Translations under genes and position numbers: made by a program
Notes under the pieces: generated by a model
Database searches by the model: none
What the model saw: the letters and a program-made list of their open reading frames with translations, nothing else
What the model was told of the DNA's origin: nothing
Origin: Rhodococcus sp. ARC_M6
Lineage (GTDB): Bacteria > Actinomycetota > Actinomycetes > Mycobacteriales > Mycobacteriaceae
DNA length: 64,000 bases
Direction of reading: 5' to 3'
NCBI RefSeq assembly: GCF_022810305.1
Contig: NZ_JALGQH010000003.1
Location: 1 to 64,000, forward strand
Shown: positions 36,267 through 44,073 of the stretch, piece by piece
Numbering within the stretch: the stretch's first letter is position 1
How the letters are laid out: each line of letters opens with the position of its first letter

Positions 36267-37170
36267 TTTCGCTGGGCGCGAAGATGCGTATCGGCGGACC
36301 CCAGAACCCTGAACCGCGGCTTGTGTACAACTGGGTGCGTTCGCCGTGGTGACTGAGTCCGTGGACGTTAGGCTGATCGAGGCGGACCAGGAAGTTGAAC
36401 GGCCAGATCTGCCCGCCGTGTGTGTGACCTGCGATCTGTAGGTCGACGCCCGCGGCTTCGGACTGGAAAACCTGCTTGGGTTGGTGCGCCAACATCAATA
36501 CCGGCAGGTCGGGATCGGTTCCGGCAAGAGCCATTTCGAAGTTTGCGCCGTGACCGGCCATCTTTGACGACTCGGCGGTGGCGTCGTCGACGCCCGCGAT
36601 AATCAAGCTGTCACCGCCACGTTCGACGGCAATGTGCCTGTTGTGCAGCGGTTCCCAGCCAATGGAGTCCATGTAGTCGAGCCAGCCTTGAGCCTCGCGG
36701 GGGTATTCGTGGTTTCCGGTCACGTAGACGCTGGCGAGTTCGGCTCGGATGGTGGCAAGTGGGGCCGCCTGTCCGCGTCGTTGCTCGACGGTACCGTTGG
36801 CGATATCACCGACGTGGGCGACGATGTCGGGGCGCAGTTCGTTCACGGCGGCAGCGACGCCTTCAGACCACTTGGTGCGGTTGATCGGACCGAAATGTGT
36901 ATCGGTGACGGCAACAACTCGGGTGCCGTCGAATCCCTTGCCGAGCCGGGGAATCGTAACGTCCACATGTTTGATCTTCCGTTTCGCGGACTTCGTGCCG
37001 ACCTTCTGCAACGCCGTCCGCATCACCTGGTTCTTCTTGCGGCGGGCGGTGACGGCGCCGCCGGACCACCGCACATCAAGCTCGTCCGGATCGTCGTCGG
37101 TGGTGACCGCAAGGTTCACGATCCCCAGATCCACGCTCAACCAACCCGCCACCTTCCGCCGATACGGCAC
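36238..37170 (-). CDS. metallophosphoesterase with TnpB-derived N-terminus (chimera)
   Basis: Residues ~66-310 are a calcineurin-like phosphoesterase: VVAVTDTHFGP (first metal ligands), HVGDIANG, VTGNHEYPR, and HTHGGQIWPF. The YkuE-type family normally has N-terminal membrane helices before its HVDVTIPRL-like segment. Here residues 1-65 instead match TnpB: LSVDLGIVNLAV is the RuvC-I motif with its catalytic Asp, and WSGGAVTARRKKNQ and LQKVGTKSAKRK continue the TnpB pattern (36976-37170). So the native N-terminus is lost, and the protein may be soluble or untranslated. It begins with GTG; a TGA lies in frame 8 codons upstream. The phosphoesterase domain itself appears intact. Confidence 0.8.
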   Translation of the reverse strand: MPYRRKVAGWLSVDLGIVNLAVTTDDDPDELDVRWSGGAVTARRKKNQVMRTALQKVGTKSAKRKIKHVDVTIPRLGKGFDGTRVVAVTDTHFGPINRTKWSEGVAAAVNELRPDIVAHVGDIANGTVEQRRGQAAPLATIRAELASVYVTGNHEYPREAQGWLDYMDSIGWEPLHNRHIAVERGGDSLIIAGVDDATAESSKMAGHGANFEMALAGTDPDLPVLMLAHQPKQVFQSEAAGVDLQIAGHTHGGQIWPFNFLVRLDQPNVHGLSHHGERTQLYTSRGSGFWGPPIRIFAPSEITVLTLRSA

Positions 37171-37236
37171 GTAAATTTGTGTGGCTGGATCTCAAACGAT
37201 CACGGCAGCTGCCCCAACGCTGTAGCGTCGACCGAT

Positions 37237-37851
37237 ATGTCGGTTCCCACATATCGTGACTACGCTTGGACCAGAGATCGTCCCGACCTCTTCGAGGCAT
37301 TCTGTCTGAGCATCATCCCGAACGTCACTGCGGAACAGGTTCTTGCTGCGCTCCCGACCCCAGCGAGCACACTGATCGGCACATACTCGGACCTGGACGA
37401 GCGGGCGTTCGACAACGTCGGCCGGGGAGCGCCCGACGTAGTGGGACTGCTCGAGTACAAATCTTCGGTTGTGATGTTCGAACCCAACGGAGTGCTTGGT
37501 ATCAATCCGACGATCATGCAGCCGCTGTCCTCCGGACGAGAGATTGTCTGCAACTATTCTGGCGGACACGGTGTCTCCCATTTTTACTGGTTCGTCGACG
37601 GGGACGTGAGAACATCGTTCGAGCCACTGTTCGCGCACTCCCGCGAAGGCACGGAACCGGACGCGTTGTTGCCGCTGATGTCAGAGATCGGTGGCTTCCA
37701 TCTCGATTCGCCGGAGACGGAGCCGGACGAATACCTTGATGACGAAGCAACTTTCGCGCTGTGTGAAGCCGTTACCGGCATCCGTGTCACGGATACGCTA
37801 CTGCTGGAATCGACGTACGTGCTGGCCGATATACCGACGTCAGAGATCTAG
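37237..37851 (+). CDS. hypothetical protein (DUF6461-like)
   Basis: The 204-residue soluble protein begins MSVPTYRDYAWTRDRPDLFE. TAEQVLAALPTP, GLLEYKSSVVMFEPNGVLGI and YSGGHGVSHFYWFVDGDVRT resemble the actinobacterial DUF6461 family, often found as immunity-like or orphan proteins. Function is unknown. It diverges from the TnpB-chimeric phosphoesterase with only 66 bases between, and its 3' end overlaps the convergent S4 gene by 12 bases. Confidence 0.7.
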   Translation: MSVPTYRDYAWTRDRPDLFEAFCLSIIPNVTAEQVLAALPTPASTLIGTYSDLDERAFDNVGRGAPDVVGLLEYKSSVVMFEPNGVLGINPTIMQPLSSGREIVCNYSGGHGVSHFYWFVDGDVRTSFEPLFAHSREGTEPDALLPLMSEIGGFHLDSPETEPDEYLDDEATFALCEAVTGIRVTDTLLLESTYVLADIPTSEI

Positions 37852-38229
37852 ACCGCGAAGCTTCTCGAGATCTCGCCGTTCCCGCTTGGTGGGGCGGCCC
37901 GCGCCACGATCGCGTGTCGGTATGGACGCCAGGAGTTCCGGCGGTGGGGGCGGCGGCGAATTGTCTTTCAAACAGTCGGCAACCAGGACCGCGCCGACGC
38001 GTTTGGTGATCGGTTTGACTACGAGAACGATGCGTTCGACGCCGGACACCCGCACCCGAACCTCGTCGCCGGCTTTGACCTGCTGAGCAGCCTTGGCAGA
38101 GGTTCCGTTCACGCGGACGTGCCCGGAGCGGCATGCGGCCGCAGCCTGCGAACGGGTCTTGAACAGGCGGACAGCCCAGGTCCAACTGTCCACTCGGACA
38201 CTGATCGCGTCGGAAGGTAGTTGGGCCAT
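37840..38229 (-). CDS. S4-domain RNA-binding protein (Hsp15/YrfH-like)
   Basis: The 129-residue protein has an S4 domain near its N-terminus (RVDSWTWAVRLFKTRSQAAA, then CRSGHVRVNG and VKAGDEVRV) and a basic C-terminal tail (RPTKRERRDLEKLRGLDL). E. coli Hsp15 binds 50S subunits carrying a stalled nascent chain and helps recycle them; this is the likely type of role. The ATG at 38229 is reasonable. Alternative: a general rRNA-binding protein. Confidence 0.88.
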   Translation of the reverse strand: MAQLPSDAISVRVDSWTWAVRLFKTRSQAAAACRSGHVRVNGTSAKAAQQVKAGDEVRVRVSGVERIVLVVKPITKRVGAVLVADCLKDNSPPPPPPELLASIPTRDRGAGRPTKRERRDLEKLRGLDL

Positions 38230-38269
38230 GGCAACGACGATACCGTCCGCGCAATGTTTGCCTGAGTGG

Positions 38270-39865
38270 CTAGGACACCTTGACGGCAGTGCGAGCTTCT
38301 ACGGACTCGTCTAGTTCGATGTCGGCGAGCTGCTCGATACCTGATTTGTTGCCGAGAGCTGCGTTCGGGATGAAGATGACGCAGATCAGGGCGATCACGG
38401 CGAACGGAACGGCGATGAGGAAGACTTCTCCGATGCCCTGTCCGTACGCGGATTCGACTATGTTGCGCACTTCGTCGGGCAAGGTATGCAAGTCGGGGAG
38501 CGTTCCGTCCGTCAGCCCACTCGCCGATTTTGCTATGTCTGATTCTTGAAGGCCGTTGTCGATCTCGGTATCGACTCGTGTGGAGAGTACTGCTCCGAGC
38601 ACTGCTACGGCGAGGGCGCCGCCAAGGCTGCGGAAGAATGCGGCGGCAGAGCTGGCCGCGCCGATCTCGAGGACGCTCGCGGCATTCTGTACGACCAGGA
38701 CAAGGTTTTGCGCCATGATGCCGAGGCCGAGTCCGATGATCGGTGTGGCAAGGAAGATTACGGCATACGGGCTGTCCACCCGCAGAGTCGAGAGCAGGAT
38801 GGTGCCGACGACGAGTAGCGACGCTCCGGTGATCAGTGCAGGCTTCCATTTGCCGGTACGACTGATGAGGGCGCCGACGACGGTAGAGGCGATGAGGTTG
38901 CCGGCGACCTGCGGGAGTGTCATCAGGCCGGCGCCGCTGGCGGTGGCGCCGCGGCTGAGCTGCATGTACTGGCTGAAGAAGACGGAGACGCTGTAGAGGA
39001 CGATGCCAACGGACAGACTGGCGATGATCGCCAAGGTGAAGGTTCTTTCCCGGAACATGTGTAAGGGGAGGACAGGGTCCTTCACTTTGCTCTCGACGAT
39101 CAACGTCACTGCGATCAGCACCGCTGTGCCGACGCCCAGTCCCCACGACAATGTGGAGTCCCACGCGAATTCGTTGCCGCCGAGCGAGAGCCAGATGAGA
39201 AGCGTCGAAATTGCGGCGGTGAGTAGGACCGACCCGATGTAGTCGATGCGAGCGGCACCCTTGGGTGTGGCCACGATGAGCTTGAGTTGGATGACGATCA
39301 TCGCGATGACGGCAACGGGAATGACGATATAGAAGTTCCAGCGCCAGCCGAACGTATCGGTGACGAAGCCGCCGAGGAGTGGTCCGCCGGCCGTGCCGGC
39401 CACGACGACAGCACCGAGGACGCCCATGTACTTTCCGCGTTCGCGAGGGCTGATGATGTCAGCGATCGCGACCTGGGAGAGGGCAAGGAGTCCGCCGGTT
39501 CCAATTCCCTGTGCCACGCGCGCGGCGATCATCATCATGGGCGTTGGCGCGAGTCCGGCAGTGAGTGAGCCGGCCATGAAGATCGCCAGCGAGATTTGCA
39601 GAAGACGTTTTCGGTTGAAGAGATCGGCGAGCTTGCCCCAAATCGGGGTGCTCACGGTGACCGCGAGCAACGATCCGGTGACGACCCAGGTGAGCGTCGA
39701 TTGATTGCCATCGAGATCGGTGACGATGCGAGGGAGGGAGGTGTTGATGACGGAAGTCGACAAGATGGCGACGAGCATGCCCATGAGAATTCCGCCGAAG
39801 GCTTCGTTTACCTGGCGTCGAGACATTGTCGTGTTCGGACTGTTATCGACTGTCGTTACCTTCAT
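38270..39865 (-). CDS. DHA2-family (EmrB/QacA type) MFS multidrug exporter
   Basis: The 531-residue product has 14 predicted helices; motif A reads GKLADLFNRKRLL and motif C-like Gly-rich segments follow (GAVVVAGTAGGPLLGGFVTD). AAGGA precedes the ATG at 39865, which is preferred to the upstream in-frame ATG at 39913. It probably extrudes lipophilic drugs by proton antiport. It diverges from a MarR gene; the interval contains two short palindromes that may be the repressor sites. Confidence 0.9.
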   Translation of the reverse strand: MKVTTVDNSPNTTMSRRQVNEAFGGILMGMLVAILSTSVINTSLPRIVTDLDGNQSTLTWVVTGSLLAVTVSTPIWGKLADLFNRKRLLQISLAIFMAGSLTAGLAPTPMMMIAARVAQGIGTGGLLALSQVAIADIISPRERGKYMGVLGAVVVAGTAGGPLLGGFVTDTFGWRWNFYIVIPVAVIAMIVIQLKLIVATPKGAARIDYIGSVLLTAAISTLLIWLSLGGNEFAWDSTLSWGLGVGTAVLIAVTLIVESKVKDPVLPLHMFRERTFTLAIIASLSVGIVLYSVSVFFSQYMQLSRGATASGAGLMTLPQVAGNLIASTVVGALISRTGKWKPALITGASLLVVGTILLSTLRVDSPYAVIFLATPIIGLGLGIMAQNLVLVVQNAASVLEIGAASSAAAFFRSLGGALAVAVLGAVLSTRVDTEIDNGLQESDIAKSASGLTDGTLPDLHTLPDEVRNIVESAYGQGIGEVFLIAVPFAVIALICVIFIPNAALGNKSGIEQLADIELDESVEARTAVKVS

Positions 39866-39896
39866 GAGGTTCCTTGCTTGGCTGGCAAAAAGTATG

Positions 39897-39935
39897 TGAC
39901 TATAGTCAATCATATTTAGTTACATCATGCAACTA
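39897..39935. promoter_or_regulatory. two palindromes between DHA2 exporter and MarR gene
   Basis: TGACTATAGTCA (39897-39908) is a perfect 12-bp palindrome. TAGTTACA/TGCAACTA around TCA (39917-39935) is nearly perfect, with one mismatch. Both fit MarR-type operators in size and place. The second covers the ATG at 39927, which argues against that start for the MarR gene. Confidence 0.65.
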
Positions 39936-39983
39936 TATTTATGGGGTGAGACTCAGGACGCGCGGCGTCTCTATGCTGATCAG

Positions 39984-40424
39984 GTGAGTTCGACAAAATC
40001 TGAGACGGATATCCGGGCGATTCAAGAGGCAATCAGCAAGCTTGTGCGGAGTTCTCGGAAGGCTGTGTTGACCAGTGCGGGTGCGGTTGCGCCAGGGATG
40101 GCGCCCGCTGCGTTTGTCATTATGGCGCGAATTGCGGACGTGGCTCCAATGTCACCAGCGGCGATTATTGCTGCCACGGGATTAGCCAGAAGTGTGGTGA
40201 GTCGACAGTTGGCTGCTCTGGTCAAGGAGGGCTATCTGGTCTCCGAACCTGACCCTCATGACGGCAGGGTGGCGCTGTTTTCGCCGACGCCGGAAGCGGC
40301 TGCGAAGTTCGGGGACGTGAGCAAGGCCAGGCGTGACGGGATCGCCGACATGCTCGAGGGGTGGAAGCAAGAGGACGTGTCGACTTTCGTCACGTTGTTG
40401 GAGAGATTCGCTCAATCTGCATAG
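39984..40424 (+). CDS. MarR family transcriptional regulator
   Basis: The 146-residue protein has a winged-helix core: VAPMSPAAIIAATGLARSVV, SRQLAALVKEGYLVS and the wing DPHDGRVALFSPTP. It likely represses the divergent DHA2 exporter and responds to a small aromatic or drug. GTG at 39984 is preferred because the other candidate ATG (39927) lies inside a palindrome and would add an atypical leader; neither has a strong ribosome site. Confidence 0.85.
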   Translation: MSSTKSETDIRAIQEAISKLVRSSRKAVLTSAGAVAPGMAPAAFVIMARIADVAPMSPAAIIAATGLARSVVSRQLAALVKEGYLVSEPDPHDGRVALFSPTPEAAAKFGDVSKARRDGIADMLEGWKQEDVSTFVTLLERFAQSA

Positions 40425-40509
40425 AGCATTGAGCTGGGTCGGCCAAAACATCTCCGCGCGTGACGCTTTCGGCTTTGCCGGATAACTTGATTCAGGTGGT
40501 GGAGAACTC

Positions 40510-40805
40510 TTGTCGAAGACAAAAATCTGGTGGTCGATCGGGGCGGTGCTGTGGGGCAGGTTCGGACCGGTCCCCGACGGCGTTGTTATATCGACGCTTC
40601 ACCTGCCGCCCGATACGAGTGTGCATTTCACCTCGGAGGGCGAACCGGTTTTCGGCACTCGAAGTTGGCGAGCTCCGAGTGCTGGTTAGTGCAGGTGCGT
40701 ACCGAAGGCGGGGAAATCGTCAAGGTGTGTACCAGTGAGGAGCGTTGGGACGAACTGACTTCCGGTGCAGAGTTCACCGCAGCAGATGGGGACCGCAAGC
40801 ACTGA
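40510..40805 (+). pseudogene. probable frameshifted small gene
   Basis: A TTG at 40510 with GGTGGAG upstream opens a frame (LSKTKIWWSIGAVLWGRFGP) that stops near 40686. A convincing C-terminus lies in a different frame (CWLVQVRTEGGEIVKVCTSE, ERWDELTSGAEFT) and ends near 40804. The second part resembles the end of small actinobacterial proteins ending in '...V.V....W..L..G..F'. A single-base shift around 40640-40680 would join them. No family is named. The rest of 40425-40811 holds nothing else. Confidence 0.45.
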
Positions 40806-40811
40806 GGTGAC

Positions 40812-41687
40812 TTACCGGCCCTGCTTGCGCATTCCGGCGTAGGCGCGCGGAGCGTATCGCAGGCGTGGCGGTAGGAGGTGCCAGAACCGATCTGTCGTGG
40901 TCATGGCGCGGGTGAACCACGTGTAGATCCTTTGGTCGCGCGCAGTCCATTCCCATTCGAGTGTCTCGCGTGCCTTTTCGGGCATCAATGCCTTGGCGAG
41001 CCAGTTTCCAGCGACGGTCGTGGGACGGCCGATGATCTTCCACAACCACGGCGGTACCCCCGGCGCGGGTGCGATGCGATGCTCCGAAATGCGGCTCGAC
41101 CACTGGGTGGTGTACGTGTTGATCAACTGGTTGTCGAGCATGTTTTCCCAGTACGTGCGGAAGCTTGCATAGTCGTCGAAGGCCGGCCGGTCGGTGAGAC
41201 CGTAACAGCGCCACCAGGTTACGGCCTCGCGGACAACTTGGTCCTTTTGGGCGGACGTGAACTTCTTGTACGCGAACCTTTCGTTGAAATCGAGAATCAC
41301 CTCGAAGAACGTGACGTGTGTCCACCAGAAAATATCGGGTGCGAGTGCGTGGTAGCGCTGGCCGGTTTCGTCGATTCCCTTGAGATCCTTGTGGAAATCG
41401 CGGACTACGGTTCCGGTGCGCCGATCATGCTGGTCGTAGATAACGCCGTAGATGGGTGGCAGCGATCGGAACAGTCGGTCGAGTGGATCCTCGAAGAAGT
41501 TCGAATGGTCTTGCAATGCTCCGCTTACCGCTGGGTGCATATTCTGCAGGGATCCCGCGCGTCCGAGATAGAGCAGGCCGCGAATGTCGCCGAAGTGCTT
41601 CCACGTCAGTGAGCCGGGTCCGATCGGAGCGGCTCGGAGTTCATGTGACTCTGGGCGTTGCGAACGAGTATCGGCGTCACTGGTCAT
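40812..41687 (-). CDS. MpaB/DUF2236 oxygenase family protein
   Basis: The 291-residue protein matches the actinobacterial DUF2236 family related to ER-bound oxygenase MpaB and latex-clearing protein. Key His segments are HALAPDIFWWTHVTFFEV and the C-terminal TRAMTTTDRFWHLLPPRLRY. LCP members bind haem and cleave polyisoprene; MpaB cleaves a prenyl side chain; most bacterial members are uncharacterised. A perfect 15-bp palindrome lies 17-50 bases upstream of its ATG, so expression is probably tightly repressed. Confidence 0.82.
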   Translation of the reverse strand: MTSDADTRSQRPESHELRAAPIGPGSLTWKHFGDIRGLLYLGRAGSLQNMHPAVSGALQDHSNFFEDPLDRLFRSLPPIYGVIYDQHDRRTGTVVRDFHKDLKGIDETGQRYHALAPDIFWWTHVTFFEVILDFNERFAYKKFTSAQKDQVVREAVTWWRCYGLTDRPAFDDYASFRTYWENMLDNQLINTYTTQWSSRISEHRIAPAPGVPPWLWKIIGRPTTVAGNWLAKALMPEKARETLEWEWTARDQRIYTWFTRAMTTTDRFWHLLPPRLRYAPRAYAGMRKQGR

Positions 41688-41703
41688 GTCGGCGGACCTT
41701 TCT

Positions 41704-41737
41704 GCATGTTATGACAACGCCTGTTGTCATAACATGC
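41704..41737. promoter_or_regulatory. perfect 15-bp inverted repeat, probable operator
   Basis: GCATGTTATGACAAC and GTTGTCATAACATGC are exact inverse arms separated by 4 bases. The site is just upstream of the MpaB-like gene. Its size and perfection suit a TetR dimer-of-dimers; no regulator gene is next to it. Confidence 0.85.
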
Positions 41738-41795
41738 ACTTTCGCGGCACCGCGTGAAAATGTCAATAGATGCAGCACTCACTCGGATACAAATC

Positions 41796-41826
41796 CGGCC
41801 CCATACCGTCGAAAGGTATGGGGCCG
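41796..41826 (-). terminator. 11-12-bp hairpin terminator after 3-hydroxyacyl-CoA dehydrogenase
   Basis: CGGCCCCATACC pairs with GGTATGGGGCCG around a 7-base loop, 20 bases beyond the stop of the minus-strand gene. The T tract is weak. It may also separate this gene from the MpaB operator. Confidence 0.8.
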
Positions 41827-41845
41827 AAACTGAAAGGTGAAGTGA

Positions 41846-42694
41846 TTACGCGTAGTCGTAGAACCCGCGACCGGTCTTCTTGCCGAGGCGGCCGGCGTCG
41901 ACCATGCGACGAAGCAATGCCGGGGGAGCGTAGTGAGGCTCGGCAAATTCTGCGTACAGCGATTCGGATGCTGCGAGTGCAACATCGAGGCCGACGGTGT
42001 CGAGGAGCGTCAGCGGGCCCATCGGGTAGCCGCAGCCGCCCTTCATGGCCTCGTCGATGTCTTCTGCTGTGGCGTAGCCGGAATCGAGCATCCGGACGGC
42101 CTGGCACAGGTACGGGATGAGCAGTGCATTGACGATGAAGCCCGAACGGTCACCCGCGCGAACTGTCTTCTTGCGCAACGTGTTCTTGGCGTAATCGGTG
42201 ACAGCGAGGACGGTCTCCTCGGACGTCGTCAGGCTGACCACGATCTCCACGAGCGGCATGACCGGCACGGGGTTGAAGAAGTGAACACCGACAACCTGGC
42301 CGGGGCGCGAAGTGGCCTTGGCGATCTTGATGACGGGGATCGACGACGTGTTGGTCGCCAGAATGCCGGACGGCTTGACGATCTTGTCGAGCTTGCCGAA
42401 AATCTCGTACTTGAGGGCTTCGATCTCGGGAGCAGCTTCGATCACCAGATCACGATCGGCGAACTCTTCCATGTCCAGGGTGACGCGGACGCGAGCGACA
42501 GCCGCATCTGCATCTTCCTGAGTGATCTTGCCTTTGGCGACGCCGCGGTTGATCGACTTCGAAATTCGTTCGCGCGCAGCGGCAGCGAATTCTTCCTTGG
42601 TTTCGAGCACCAGCACCGAGCTGCCGGCTTTTGCGCAAATCTCAGCGATGCCTGCACCCATGGTGCCGCCGCCGATAACGCCTACGAGTTCCAC
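41846..42694 (-). CDS. 3-hydroxybutyryl-CoA dehydrogenase
   Basis: The 282-residue protein oxidises 3-hydroxyacyl-CoA with NAD+ (beta-oxidation or PHB/butyrate route; FadB2 type). The Rossmann fold starts immediately (VELVGVIGGGTMGAGIAEIC), with NTSSIPVIKIAK, VGVHFFNPVPVMPLVEIV (catalytic His) and RSGFIVNALLIPYL. The GTG at 42694 has AAGGAGA upstream and is preferred to 42718, which lies in a hairpin flank. It follows the acyl-CoA dehydrogenase on the same strand, separated by a repeat-type hairpin. Confidence 0.93.
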   Translation of the reverse strand: MELVGVIGGGTMGAGIAEICAKAGSSVLVLETKEEFAAAARERISKSINRGVAKGKITQEDADAAVARVRVTLDMEEFADRDLVIEAAPEIEALKYEIFGKLDKIVKPSGILATNTSSIPVIKIAKATSRPGQVVGVHFFNPVPVMPLVEIVVSLTTSEETVLAVTDYAKNTLRKKTVRAGDRSGFIVNALLIPYLCQAVRMLDSGYATAEDIDEAMKGGCGYPMGPLTLLDTVGLDVALAASESLYAEFAEPHYAPPALLRRMVDAGRLGKKTGRGFYDYA

Positions 42695-42721
42695 AATTCT
42701 CCTTCGATTGATGGGCAAAGC

Positions 42722-42769
42722 CCCCGTGCGCCCTTTTGGCAGTCGTAACTACCAAAAAGGCGCACAGGG
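42722..42769. repeat. dispersed hairpin element, copy 2
   Basis: CCCCGTGCGCCCTTTTGGCAGT and ACTACCAAAAAGGCGCACAGGG (split here as two arms) form a near-perfect hairpin with a 4-base loop, between the acyl-CoA dehydrogenase and dehydrogenase genes. Its right arm is shared with 12279-12336. It likely terminates or attenuates transcription from the upstream gene. Confidence 0.7.
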
Positions 42770-42778
42770 TCGTAGACC

Positions 42779-43936
42779 CTACTTAAGCAGTGCGCGCGAC
42801 ATCACGACACGCTGGATCTGGTTGGTGCCCTCGTAGATCTGCGTGATCTTGGCGTCGCGCATCATGCGCTCGACCGGGAAATCGGTGGTGTAGCCGGCGC
42901 CGCCGAACAGCTGAACTGCGTCGGTGGTGACCTCCATGGCCACGTCGGAAGCGAAGCACTTGGCTGCTGCGGAGATGAAGCCGAGGTTCTTCTCGCCGCG
43001 CTCTGCGCGAGCAGCGGAGGTGTAGACCATCAGGCGTGCGGCCTCGATCTTCATTGCCATGTCGGCGAGCATGAACTGCACGGACTGGAAGTCGCTGATG
43101 GACGTTCCGAACTGCTTGCGGTCCTTGGTGTATGCCAGTGCGGCGTCGAATGCGCCCTGGGCCAGGCCGACGGCCTGCGCGCCGATGGTGGGGCGGGTGT
43201 GATCGAGGGTCTCGAGTGCCGTCTTGAAGCCGGTGCCCGGTGCGCCGATCATGCGGTCGCCGGGGATGCGGCAGTTCTCGAAGTACAGCTCAGCGGTGGG
43301 GGAGCCCTTGATGCCGAGCTTCTTTTCCTTGGGGCCTACGACGAAGCCTTCGTCGTCCTTGTGAACCATGAAGGAGGAGATGCCGTTGGCGCCCTTGTCG
43401 GGGTCGGTGACAGCCATGACGGTGTACCAGGTTGACTTGCCGCCGTTGGTGATCCAGCACTTGGAGCCGTTGAGGATCCAGTCGTCGCCGTCGGCCTTTG
43501 CGCGGGTACGCATGGCAGCGGCGTCGGAGCCGGCCTCACGCTCGGAGAGGGCGTACGACGCCATTCCGCCGTTCACGAGATCCGGGAGAACCTTGGCCTT
43601 GAGCTCTTCGGAACCCTTGAGGATCAGGCCCATGGTGCCGAGCTTGTTGACGGCGGGGATCAGGGAGGACGAGCCACACACGCGGGCAACTTCTTCGATG
43701 ACGATGCAGGTGGCGACGGAGTCTGCGCCCTGGCCGTCGTACGCCTCGGGGACGTGAATGGCGTTGAAGCCCGACGCGTTGAGCGCGGTCAGTGCTTCTT
43801 CGGGGAAACGTGCGTTCTCGTCGACGTCCTTGGCGTAGGGCGCAATTTCCTTCTCGGAGAGTCCGCGGATAGCAGCCCGCAGCTCGTCGTGCTCTTCGTT
43901 GAGCTTGAAGAGATTGAAGTCCGGGTTTCCGGCCAT
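42779..43936 (-). CDS. acyl-CoA dehydrogenase (FadE25-like)
   Basis: The 385-residue FAD enzyme has canonical ACAD signatures: YALSEREAGSDAAAMRT, CWITNGGKSTWYTVMAVTD, QAVGLAQGAFDAALAYTKDR and YEGTNQIQRVVMSRALL. It oxidises acyl-CoA to trans-2-enoyl-CoA. It strongly resembles mycobacterial FadE25 in length and sequence. The ATG at 43936 follows AAGGAG. A TetR gene lies upstream on the same strand; the hydroxyacyl-CoA dehydrogenase downstream supplies a later step. Confidence 0.93.
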   Translation of the reverse strand: MAGNPDFNLFKLNEEHDELRAAIRGLSEKEIAPYAKDVDENARFPEEALTALNASGFNAIHVPEAYDGQGADSVATCIVIEEVARVCGSSSLIPAVNKLGTMGLILKGSEELKAKVLPDLVNGGMASYALSEREAGSDAAAMRTRAKADGDDWILNGSKCWITNGGKSTWYTVMAVTDPDKGANGISSFMVHKDDEGFVVGPKEKKLGIKGSPTAELYFENCRIPGDRMIGAPGTGFKTALETLDHTRPTIGAQAVGLAQGAFDAALAYTKDRKQFGTSISDFQSVQFMLADMAMKIEAARLMVYTSAARAERGEKNLGFISAAAKCFASDVAMEVTTDAVQLFGGAGYTTDFPVERMMRDAKITQIYEGTNQIQRVVMSRALLK

Positions 43937-44073
43937 GGGAACACTCCTTGTTAGAAGGGGGTCGTGCGGCGCCGACAAGACCAGCATGGCTCGTCAGCAG
44001 ACTAGTGCCAATGCACTCAGTCAAACACGGCACTCAGTGCCAGGTCAAGGAGTGGGCGTCAGTACGATGCATC

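Noticed and set aside
35040..37170. A single intact IS element spanning both TnpB fragments
   Set aside because: The two fragments are on opposite strands and enclose an intact channel gene and phosphoesterase domain; no TnpA (Y1 transposase) or matching ends were found.
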